Source of the DNA: Cymbomonas tetramitiformis
Lineage: Eukaryota; Chlorophyta; Pyramimonadophyceae; Pyramimonadales; Pyramimonadaceae
Length of the DNA: 64,000 bases
Direction of reading: 5' to 3'
NCBI GenBank assembly: GCA_001247695.2
Contig: LGRX02028782.1
Span: 1 to 64,000, forward strand
Translations under genes and position numbers: made by a program
Shown: one piece after another, positions 30,417 to 40,103 of the stretch
Position numbering within the stretch: the stretch's first letter is position 1
Layout of the letters: each line of letters opens with the position of its first letter
The notes under the pieces: model-generated
Database searches by the model: none
What the model was told of the DNA's origin: nothing
What the model saw: the letters and a program-made list of their open reading frames with translations, nothing else

Positions 30417-32788
30417 AGCTCCGAGTTCGCGTACGCGGTCATGATTTTAACGCACGGGTCGTACGTCTTCTGTCTGAAAATCGCAATGTGCCACTGCGAA
30501 GCGTACTTGTTATGGAAATCAGTGGCGACCTGGTGCTTCGAGAACGCCTTGGTCTTCACCGCCAACTGGGCTTTAGCATCAAGATGCTCCATGACAGGCC
30601 ACCAATCTTCTACATCCTGCATGTGGTCGGCGATTGCTTTCTCGTTAAGGATGTCCTCGTCCTTCACCTCGTCGTGAGTGGAGAACCCGCGAGGGAACTT
30701 AAGGACGTCCGGCATAGTGAACCCAAGATGTCCCTCGTACTTCGCCATGTTGGCAACGAGTCCCGTCGACAACCAGTGGCCGTGCGTCTCGTCGGTACCC
30801 GGTTTGATGTCGATGAACTCCTGCACCAAGGAATCCTTGTACAGCTGGTAGAGAACGCCGTGCTTCTCTTGCAGCGTTGTACGAATGCCCTTGATCAAAT
30901 CGGTGTTCGTGCGGCCTTTCACCGCCATGTCCACCGTGTTTTGATGCTCCCCGAAAAAGCGGACCATATCGGGGGTGAGACCGATATAAATCTTTGTTTC
31001 GAAAGACTGAAACGCTATCTCCTCGGGGTCCTCCTCGTGGCATTCCAGAGTTGCCTGGTAGGAATGCTGGTGACCGAAAACCTTGTTCTTGTAGGCCTTC
31101 CCCTCCATCCACTTGGAGAAGATGAAGTCTCCTCGTTTCTCCACACCGTCGACGTTCACCAAGCCTGCGTTCTTGAGCGACCACGGATTCCTTTTGAACT
31201 GCGACTTCAGCTCGTTCACCCAACCCCGTTCTTGCTCACGGCACTGCTCGTACCCCCGCGCGTGATAACAGGACATAATCGGGCATTTGAAGGACGACCC
31301 GTACTTCGCCGAGTCCTCGTCAGTCTCCATTGGCGCCGGCCAACGGTGCTCCTCGTGCTCGATCAGCCGGCAAAGCTCGGATTTCTCGGTTTTGTTCATT
31401 TTCTTGTGCTCGACCTTCAACCTAGCATGCCAGCCGTGAACGTGTTGCTCTGCCTGTTGACGAGCCTCCACAGGTGTCCTAACAGCCGACATGTTCACAC
31501 CAGCACCAGCGCCGGTACCAGCAAGGGAACCGCCAGCAGCGAGCATAGCGTCGTCGACTTCCCTTTCAAAATCGCTACGTCCCTGCAAAAATTCTCCAAA
31601 AACCAATCTCAGCATCCAAGAAAAAAAAATACAACAAATATTATCATTAGCTAATGATACGGTTTTTGCCTAGTTCAACCTCCAGGCCGGTCGGACCGGC
31701 AGATATTGTATCATTAGCTAATGATACGGTTTTTACCTAGTTCAACCTCCAGGCCTGTCGGACCGGCAAACATTGTATCATTAGCTAATGATACAGTTTT
31801 TGCCTAGTTCGAACTCAAGGCCGGTCGTACCGGACGAAACCGTATCATTAGCTAATGATACGGCTTTTGCCTGGTTCGAACTCCAGGCCGGTCGAACCGG
31901 CAAAAACTGCAAAAAAAACCTGGTTCGACCGTCCTGGAGGTCGAACTAGGGAAAACCCGTATCATTAGCTAATGATACGGTTTCGTCCCGTTTGGACCTC
32001 CAGGCCGGTCGAACCACGAAAAATGTATCATTAGCTAAAGGACTAACTAGGGGAAACCGTATCATTAGCTAAATATTCAAAGACAAACAGGTTTTGCGTG
32101 AAAATTTGGCCAGAGCCTCCGGCGGCCCTAGTCAATATAGGTTGCTAGGCAAGGCGTTTCCAATGTGACCGTACTCTCAGCACGTGTTAGGGTTTAAAAA
32201 ACAGCATACCTGGCCATCGTTGCCAGTTTCAAGAAACTCTAATTGAGTCTCCGGAAGCTCCAAATCAGCCCGCGCCGATCTTTCTGCTGGTCTCTTCATG
32301 GCCCAGAACACTGGCTCTAATGAATATCTCCAGCAGTGGTTGATGAAACTCCAGAGTATTTTGTCGCTTGTAATATTCTGATCCCTTCCTTTGCTGACGA
32401 CGTTGTCGTAATGAGCCTCGCGGTTGGAGCCAATGGGCATTGCCCTCCCTTTGTCAAACAGCGCGGTGGACACTTTAAAAGGCGTCATCGCCAAGAGTTC
32501 GGTTTGAACTCTGCGCGAGCCGAGAATATATATCTCGCCTTCTGGAGTCGATGGGAAGTTCATTGCCACAAAAAGATCTTTGTTGCCTGCGTTTTTACTA
32601 AGAAAATTCGGTAGTTCTACTACCGTGTCCGGCTCATCGCTGTTTGGGTCGTCCGCAAAAAAAGTGAGGATTAGACTGTTGGACGCGTCTATTTGTCTAT
32701 TCTTGCTGCTAATCGTCCATCGCTCGACTGTATAGTCCATGAGAGTATCGTTCTTCAACATCGTAGTCCAGCGTCTGGTGGAAGCCAT
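30417..32788 (-). pseudogene. N-terminal part of the ParB-like/amino-methyltransferase gene (exons 1 and 2), interrupted at 30417
   Basis: Exon 1 is 32788-32210 (193 codons, start MASTRRW) with donor CAG|GTATGC. Exon 2 starts at 31582 after TTTTTGCAG, in phase (NDGQ|GRSDFE). Exon 1 has no domain I recognise. Exon 2 contains a possible Cys/His cluster (CPIMSCYHARGYEQC), then VFGHQHSYQATLE (about 31040-31080), which resembles the G-x-H-(R/S) core of ParB-like domains. The frame then enters the retroelement LTR at 30416 and is lost; the native continuation is at 17079. The intact gene would thus be a ParB-like plus methyltransferase fusion of over 1000 residues, an arrangement parallel to the 4155 gene. 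It is divergent from the 33143 gene. Confidence 0.7.
31641..32075. repeat. 67-bp tandem array with palindrome GTATCATTAGCTAATGATAC in intron 1
   Basis: The intron 32209-31583 (627 bp) carries perfect copies at 31708, 31775, 31842 and 31959, a one-mismatch copy at 31641 and half copies at 32024 and 32059. The first four are exactly 67 bp apart. Between them lies a second symmetric word, GCCGGTCGGACCGGC. Confidence 0.95.
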
Positions 32789-33142
32789 TTTTATTTTTTA
32801 GTACGTGAAAAAACGACGGGAATTAGAAGAGCTGGTGCTTGCAAAGTGAAAAGTCAACAAAGTGATTTCTTTAGGAAAAAACGGCTTGAAGTAGTTTAGT
32901 CACTCCGCTGATTTTGATGTGACCATGTACAATCTGTCATTCGCGCAAATTTAAATTTGTGATTTCACGAGATCGCGATTTGATAATACGACATCAGTCG
33001 ATTTGATCGTAAATCGATCCGCGATTTTTCGACTTTGACTGAGGACTGACCTTTTAAAGCCGTTTGGTTTCAGAGTTCAAAATCATTTTCTGTTTCTGAA
33101 AACACACTTCATAAGACAATGATACAATATTTGGACTGAAAT
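32789..33142. promoter_or_regulatory. Divergent promoter region
   Basis: 354 bp separate two start codons pointing away from each other (32788 on minus, 33143 on plus). It is AT-rich with GATCGCGATTTGAT/AAATCGATCCGCGATTTT-like symmetric text near 32970-33030. No clear TATA box. A shared control region is inferred from geometry. Confidence 0.5.
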
Positions 33143-34430
33143 ATGTTTGCTGTTACTTTTGACGACGTGTGTGATATTTCTTTAGATTCTTGTTCCGACG
33201 CAGACTCTGACTTTGAAATTCTTGAAACAATTGAGGTCGTACCAGCTTTTTTGTCCGCAAAAAGTTCAATTCAAAGCGTTTCGAAAGAAACCACGCTCGC
33301 TCTGATTCCGAGCTCTAATCGAGCAAGCACGGTCTCATCGCAGCAGTCTTCTACTCGCACTCTGCAAGATATAGACTTCAATGGTATTCAGGCACGATTA
33401 GACGCCGAGTTTTCCGATGCGGCTCTAATTGACGAGTGCGCGCTTGATACTTTGAACGGACGAACCAATAACATGGGAAAGAAAGAACGCAAACCTTACG
33501 AGTCTGCTATTCGTTCGAAAAAGGAGATAGCGTGTATTCCGATCAAAGAACGTCGACTTACAACAGCTGACTTACAGCGCGTGGAAACTGTAATTGCAAG
33601 ACTTTTTGCTGTCTCGCGTTTTCTCAATCGGATATTCTGGAGCTGCGTCAGTTTATATACAGTATGTCGCAGAAAGACCGTAAAGAGTTTCTCATTCGTA
33701 ACCTTTTGAAGTCCGGGACCAGAACGACCGACGCGTTCGAATTCAAGTATTTCTTAAAGCAAAAAGAGGTAAGCTCGTAGTAGCCCTGAGCAGTGTGTAG
33801 AGGTAGCATTGGCCAATGATACTTTACGGTTCCACGGTAGCAAACCTAGCCGGTCGTGAAAGTATCATTGGCCAATGATACCTTTCGTTTCCACGGTAGC
33901 AGTCCTGCAGTCCCGAGCAGTGTGCAAAGGTTTCATTGGCCAGTGACACTTCACGGTTCCACGGTAGCAGTCCTAGCCGTTCGGGTAGGTATCATTGGCC
34001 AATGATACCTTTCGTTCCCACGGTAGCAGTCCTGCAGTCCTGAGCAGTGTGCAAAGGTTTCATTGGCCAATGATATTATGCGTTCCCACTGTAGCAGTCC
34101 TGCAGCCTTCAGCAGTGCGGAAAGGTATCATTGGCCAATGATACCTGTCTCCCCTACTGTAGCAGTCCTGCAGCCCTGACCAGTGTGCAGAGGTATCGTT
34201 GGCCAATGATACCGTTTTTTTCCACTGTAGCAGTCTTACAGCCTGAATAGTGTGAAAAGGTATCATTAGCTAATGATATCTTACTTTACCACTATAGCAG
34301 TCTTAGAGCCTGAACAGTGTAGAAACGTATCGTCAGCACTTGATGCAAATATTTTTAGTTTTCCGAGAATTTTATTTTTTGTCTTTATATGTGAGAACCT
34401 TTTTTTTTAACAGCTAGTATATGTGTATAT
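33143..34430 (+). pseudogene. 5' part of the DUF7869-type gene, broken in exon 2 by a CACTA insertion
   Basis: The frame starts MFAVTFDDVCDIS, is Ser/Asp-rich, and near 33620 changes frame at a TTTT run. The better continuation is FSQSDILELRQFIYSMSQKD and RKEFLIRNLLKSG..., ending FLKQKE|GTAAG at 33768/33769. This matches the helical region preceding DUF7869 in long eukaryotic proteins of that family (from memory of the family pattern). The 645-bp intron (33769-34413) ends TTTTTTTTAACAG and exon 2 begins CTAGTATATGTG. Only 17 bases later the CCCTACAAAA terminus of another element starts at 34431. The gene's 3' part is at 52354-54003. Confidence 0.6.
33803..34279. repeat. 59-68-bp tandem array with palindrome GTATCATTGGCCAATGATAC in intron 1
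   Basis: Eight copies start at 33803, 33862, 33930, 33989, 34057, 34125, 34193 and 34260. Those at 33862, 33989 and 34125 are perfect. The arms are the same as in the 31641-32075 array but the centre is GGCC; the last copy (34260) has AGCT like the other array, linking the two. Spacers share CACTGTAGCAGTCCTGCAG. Confidence 0.95.
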
Positions 34431-35596
34431 CCCTACAAAATAGGGAACATTCCAAAGGCTTGGACGGCACCATTCCGGGCGCCCGGAATCGTCCTGAAAA
34501 TATTTGTTAAAATTCCAAGCCTCTGGAACCCGTCAGGAATTGTAAGGTGAAGCTTATGGGTTTTTCCTAGGGGTCCTATGGGGTTCCAAGCCGACGGTCC
34601 TATGGGGTTCCAAGGGGCTGGACCTAAATTTGTTAGTCCAATGGGTCCTAGTCGATTCCAAGCCGTTGGACATGTGCCCTCGGATTACGTAGGATCGAAG
34701 TCGTCGTTCCAAGCTGGTTCCGACGGTTTGGAACTTGTTTTGGACAATTCCAAGCCCTTGGAACTTTCCAGTCTGAGGTCGGCAGTCTGAAATCGGAGGT
34801 TCGGCGGCTTGGAACCCCATTGGACCGGTCTCTGCGCAGGACGGGCGTGGATTTCAATTGGTTCCAAGCCCTTGGAACCCTACAAAAAACAGGACCCCGT
34901 ACCTTGGCCCTACCTATGGCCATACCTGAGTATAGTACGGCCATACTATACCCGTACAATTGTGCATTGGCCAAAATGGGCCAAAACCGTGAACATGAAA
35001 GTGTTCATTCGACATGTTTCATTGCATGTATGCATAAAGGACGAAATTCTAAGACATATAGGTCGAGTTTGGAGGTGAAAATACCTTTCACGTTTCCAGG
35101 ATTTGGAATTGAAAGTGGCGAATTTCCTTATCAGGGCCATACCTGGCAATACCTGAGTTGAAGTACGGCCATACCTGGTGCACATACGTCAAGGTACTGC
35201 CCTAGTAGGGCATACGGGTATGGCCATACCAAGACCATACCGAAAGGTATTGTGCTGGGATGGCCGCACTAACTATTACGAGTATGACCATACCAACACC
35301 ATACTAGGGGTATGGTGTATGGCCTTACCTTTAACCCCATACTAGGACCATACCGGCACCATACCTGCGCCATGCCAGGGGTATGGGGCAGGTATGGTAC
35401 AGGTAAGGCCTTACTTTTTACCCCATACTAGGATCATACCTGCGCCATGCCAGGGGTATGGCGCAGGTATCGTGCAGGTAAGGCCATACTCCCTACCCCA
35501 TACTAGGACCATACCTGCACCATATATACCAGTGACACCGCCTGGGTACGGCCATATTATTTATCCTTGCAAATAACGAGATATATTGAAACGTTA

Positions 35597-36666
35597 TTAC
35601 CGGAAAGCTGTTGATTCATATGTACAAAAATTCACAAGGTCACAAGAGGCCGTTGCATTTTTGATCTCTTTATCCACGGTTCCTTGCGCAAGGGTCGTCA
35701 TAACCATTTCTAATTGCTTATCGCCTTTGCCGAATTCACCATCACACCAAACCCGCAGAATGTCTTCATACTTAGCCCCCGTCACATGACCGTAGTCGTT
35801 GACTGGCAAAGGCCTTTGATTCGCCATTCGATGACCCCCGCCGGGGTCCGAATCCCTGCAAACACCAAAGTACTGTCATCAACATGTCCTCCCGTACCAC
35901 CACCCGCACCCTAACGTGGTACGACCTTGGTACGGTCCTGCCTACCAAATACCTACAGTGCGTACGGTCGGGGTACGCACGGTGGTATGCACATCACTGA
36001 ATACAACCGAGGACCTAGGTACCTAATAATATCGCCATGCAAACTCAAAATTTGGACAGGGCCTCCGGCGCACAAGTTTGCATCTACCAATGATTTCTAA
36101 GACATTCCATCCGAGTGTGCGAAAGTCTGCACGTACTATTACCATACCCTGACATGGGACGGTTGTGGCATGGGACAACCTACCGAAAAGTGTGTACTGT
36201 ATTGCCAAGATACGGTGGCACGTATGATGCACTACATCACCGAATGCATACACGCACTCGGCTCGGGAGGTCACCTGATGTTCATGCCGACCCTGACCTC
36301 GGAGGCCTCGCCCGGGTCGCAGAGGGGCTGAGGGTATATATCACGGGACGTGGAAGCGAAGTCGTTCAAGCTCCCCCCGTTGGCCCGCGCCAACGCTTCC
36401 GCCTCACTTCCGTCCATACCTCCCCAAAACTCATGTTCCCAGTCGGAAATCCGAGGTTTCTTTGGATCTTGCGCTTCGCCATCGTCATCGTCGGCATCAT
36501 ATCCTTCACCTTCACCTTCAACTTTACCTTCACCTTCACCTCCACCTCCACCACCATGCGCCTTTTTATTTGGCCGGAGTGCGAGAGCTGCTTTTTTTGC
36601 ATAGTTTTGGGACTTTGCTGCTGCCGGTATCCCACCCTGTGTTAACCGTTGCCCACGGTTGGCCAT
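35597..36666 (-). CDS. Hypothetical low-complexity reverse-strand gene fragments in the nested element
   Basis: Two reverse frames may be exons. 36666-36271 starts MANRGQRLTQGG and carries a Gly/Glu/Asp-rich stretch (GGGGGGEGEGKVEGEGEG) and an acidic segment before a short tail. 35827-35597 starts MANQRPLPVNDYGHVTGAKY and includes YEDILRVWCDGEFGKGD. A TTTGCAG acceptor lies just upstream of the second. The two begin alike (MAN(R/Q)) but share nothing further. No family recognised; coding status is uncertain. Confidence 0.3.
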
Positions 36667-38671
36667 TCGATGCCTGCAACGCGTATCCCATCGCTCCAAG
36701 TCACGTTTTGGAAGTGCAAACTCGGGTATGGTGTTGGTCGAAAAGGTACGGCCATACCTAATCATGAAGTATGGCCAAGGTACGTTGACCAATACGGCCA
36801 TACCTAAACTGGCACGGCCATACTTAAAATTGTACCTTGGCCATACTTCATCAAGGTACGTTGAACAATACGGCCATACCAAAAATAGGTACCACCATGC
36901 CAGTTAGGGCCGTCCTTTTTGGGGTATGGCCTAGGTAGGGCTGTCCTTTTTGGGGTATGACCTGCGCAGGGCTGTCCTTTTGTGTTCGAAAAAGTACGGG
37001 GTAAGTGTGGCTGAGACATGGTGGAGTTGAATCTGGGGTATGGGCTAGGTTGTGGCTAGGCAGGGCTGTCATTTTGTGTTCGAAAAAGCACGGGGTAAGT
37101 GGGGCCAAGGTACGAAAAGGACGAACAAGTACGGGGTAAGTGGGGCTGAGGTACGAAAAGGACGAACAAGTATGGGGTAAGTGGGGCTGTCCTTCGTGGG
37201 TTCGGAAAAAAATGCCAGTTTTCCTGAAAAACCGGAAAAAACTCCCAAAAACAAAATTCGGTGCAAAGATGGGGCATTTACAGTGAAATATGTCGAACTT
37301 CTCAAAAATCCAAAATTATGCTCGTAGTGCAAAAAACCCCCACACACGTACAACGGGGATTTCTTTTTTGAATCACCGGAAAAAAATCTTTTCACAGGTG
37401 CTAGTTGAAATCGACTGCTCGAGTCATCGATACTGCAGTCGATTCTTCGATCGAGATCATTACGCATCGTGCGGGTGACCTGCGTCAAAATCGTGTGGCA
37501 CTGTATCGTTGTATCCGTCAGAATCGAGATCGATACCCGATTTCATCGATCGCGCAATTTGAATACAGAATAGACAATTGACTGTAGACGAGCCCTCCCC
37601 GTTGAGCACTCTTGACTCTAAAGCGTCAGTGCCGTTGCGGTCTACACCAACACTTTCAAAACGCAAGCGTCACAGCAGGTGCCGCTTGCACCGTAGGCAC
37701 GTGTATTTTTTGGCAGTGTACTGCGCAGTTTAAGTTTAAGGAGTACGTGCCTGATGAAAACCCGCAACTCCGTCGAAGATTGAAATCTGCGTGACTAATT
37801 TCTTTAAGGAGAGCGAGATTGCGGCTCCTGCATATCTGACCGAGTTGAAATTGATGGAAACACTGCGGTTCCGGTCCTTCAGGTACGTATGCGTTACTTT
37901 AACTTGGTCAAGTCTTGACCCTCTACTTTCAAGTGCGTTTGTTCCCAAGAATTTGAATACGCCGCCTTTAATTTCGTTGTGTTCGCGCTACAGATTTGAA
38001 GTAGCATCGACCATAGCGTCTTCAACAAGCAAACGTATATTAGCTGCTGCTATTTTTAGAAGCTGGACTGCGGCGTTCACAACAGACGTTTGAACAAGTT
38101 CCTGAAGTAGCGATCCCGATGGTCAACGCATCTGAGGTAAGTCTCCGCGCTGAATGTCCGCAGAACGGCCGCCGCACTTTAAATATTCGTAATGTTGTCG
38201 CATATTTCTTCCAGCTGTTTTCAAAGACTTTTGCTTTACAAACAGCTAGTCTAAGACGGCGGCTTTATTGTTATCGTTTGCAGAATATCAAGAAGCATGA
38301 AGATGGTCAACGCGCAAAATTAGGTTAAAGTGCAAAAGTCCTCGGTAAGTATGGCCATACCCCGCCCATACTTGGTAGACAGCATGGATCCGCTGATCTG
38401 CGGATACTTCTCCGCCCGCCTTGCAGATCAGGGCCGCAGTGACACGCGCGGCATGTTGTCACCGGTGTACTTGCACAGTCTTCAAAGTCAGTACTTCATG
38501 TAAAAACATGAAGTACTGAACTGAACGATATGAAGTACACAAGGACATTACACACGAATCCCGCGCATATCGATTGAAGTGCTTGCAACCTTCAGCTCCG
38601 GCGTCAAAGCATGATGCCATACTAACTCATTATATTGGCAAGATTACATACGCAATTTATGACAATTGTAA
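36667..38671. other. No convincing gene; repeats and small ORFs
   Basis: Beyond the GGTATGGCC words, 36900-37200 has repeated GGGCTGTCCTTTTTGTGTTCG and GTACGGGGTAAGTGGGGCTG segments in tandem. 37400-38340 has mixed-strand small ORFs without recognisable motifs, possibly decayed exons (for example 37460-37666 reverse, acidic). Confidence 0.4.
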
Positions 38672-38741
38672 GCGAGATGGAGCAATGGTAGCTCAAGCAG
38701 CCCGTGTGCTGAAAAATGCTGGTTCGAATCCCGCTCTCGCT
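38672..38741 (+). tRNA. tRNA-like sequence (possible tRNA pseudogene or SINE head)
   Basis: A 70-nt segment with a 6-bp acceptor stem (GCGAGA/TCTCGC), a D-arm-like AGC-AATGGTA-GCT, an anticodon-like hairpin AGCA-GCCCGTG-TGCT and a T-loop TTCGAAT on a stem with one mismatch. TGGAGCAATGG fits a Pol III A box and GGTTCGAATCC a B box. Position 33 is C instead of U and the putative anticodon would be CCG, so a functional tRNA is doubtful. Confidence 0.4.
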
Positions 38742-39280
38742 GAAATATATAATATTAAATATCGTTTTAATACGGGCATACCGATGCAGTACTTAAACGA
38801 TGCGTATGGCGAAACTTGTCCCGTACTACATAGAATACGGTTATGATATGGCCGTACCTACACAGTACATACCATGCACCGTATGGCCATACTTTGGCAA
38901 TACCTTTGAATAGTATGGCCGTACTAGGTACGGTACAGGTAGGGCCTTTCAAAGCCAATGTTTATCAAAATATGGCTATATTAATGCAATACTAACGGGC
39001 CAGGTACGGCCATATATATCCGGTATTAAACTATGGTATGGCCATACTAATGAAGTACACAGAGACCGGTACGGCCATACCAGGTAGGGCCATGCCAAGA
39101 CAATATACATCAATGGTATTGCCAAGGTTCGGCCATACCAGGTACGGCCTAACCTGAACCCCACTTACCCCGTACTTTTTCGAACACACAAAGGACAGCC
39201 CTAACTAGGCCATACCTGGTACAGTACCTAGTATCGCCTAGGTATGGCCTTACCAACAAATTCCTGTTTTTGTAGGGGAA

Positions 39281-39622
39281 CTTGCTAGTACGAGGAATGA
39301 AGCTCGTACCCGGAGGTTCAACGGCTTGGAACCCCATAGGACCGGTCTCTGCGCAGGACGGGCGTGGGTTTCAAAAGATTCCAAGCCCTTGGACCTTGCT
39401 AGTACGAGGAATGAAGCTCGAACCCGGAGACTCCACGGCTTGGAACCCCATAGGACCGCTCATTGCGCAGCACGGGCGTGGGTTTCAAAAGTTTCCAAGC
39501 CCTTGGACCTTGCTAGTACGAGGAATGAAGCTCGAACCCGGAGACTCCACGGCTTGGAACCCCATAGGACCGCTCATTGCGCAGCACGAGCGTGGGTTTG
39601 AAGATTGCAAGCCCTTGGAGCT
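39281..39622. repeat. Three tandem 114-bp units
   Basis: CTTGCTAGTACGAGGAATGA begins at 39281, 39395 and 39509. Each unit includes ACGGCTTGGAACCCCATAGG and CCAAGCCCTTGGA. A partial related copy lies on the other side of the nested element at about 34800-34880, confirming that the two flanks were once one locus. Confidence 0.9.
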
Positions 39623-40103
39623 CTCTGGGTCTGAGATTTGAAGTCTGAAACTGGAAGGTTCCAAGCCTTTGGAACCCCATAGGTCCAGTCTCTGGGCAAC
39701 ACGGGAGCGTGTTCGGAAATTCCAAGCCCTTGGAACATCCCGATCTGAGAGTGGAACGCTCTGAACAAATGCTTGATATATAGACTGACAATTCTCTGGA
39801 CCCGATCATTCTCGCTACGTACAGTTAAAGACCGTCCAAGCCTTTGGAACACCTTTGGAAGTGATATCATATAGGGTCCAGGCTTAGTCCAATAGTTTGG
39901 ACCCCCCTCGGAACTTACGTTTGACGGATTCCAAGCCGCATCCAAACCGTTGGAACCCCTTTGGAACTCCAGGTAAGTTAGTATTATCTATACAATGCGT
40001 GTTATATATTACAGTATATTTACAACTTGTAGGTTCTGGCTTGGCAGCACGTGGTGCTCAACGAAACCGATACACTACCGCCTCGAGCGAGGCAACAAGT
40101 TAG

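Larger units (their letters stand above)
34904..39260. repeat. Dispersed GGTATGGCCATACC palindromes and half-sites
   Basis: GGTATGGCCATACC and one-base variants (GGTACGGCCATACC, GGTATGGCCATACT) occur throughout the nested element, for example around 34914, 35217-35230, 36760-36900, 38346, 39033 and 39070. Clusters of ACCATACC half-sites lie at 35230-35560. In several reading frames they give spurious W-P-Y or G-H-T peptides, which explains many of the small ORFs here. Confidence 0.85.
34878..39277. mobile_element. Nested element with CCCTACAAAAA...CAGG terminal inverted repeats
   Basis: The left end CCCTACAAAAAACAGGA (34878-34894) and right end TCCTGTTTTTGTAGGG (39262-39277) are inverted copies with one extra A. 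GAA flanks both sides (34875-34877 and 39278-39280 region), a 3-bp duplication as made by CACTA-type transposases. The outer sequence on both sides belongs to the same TTCCAAGCC-rich element. The interior is dominated by GGTATGGCCATACC-type words. It has no recognised transposase and is probably non-autonomous. Confidence 0.75.

Noticed and set aside
34904..39260. Many small ORFs rich in WPY, GRT or HTKN peptides
   Set aside because: They are translations of GGTATGGCCATACC-type repeats in different frames.
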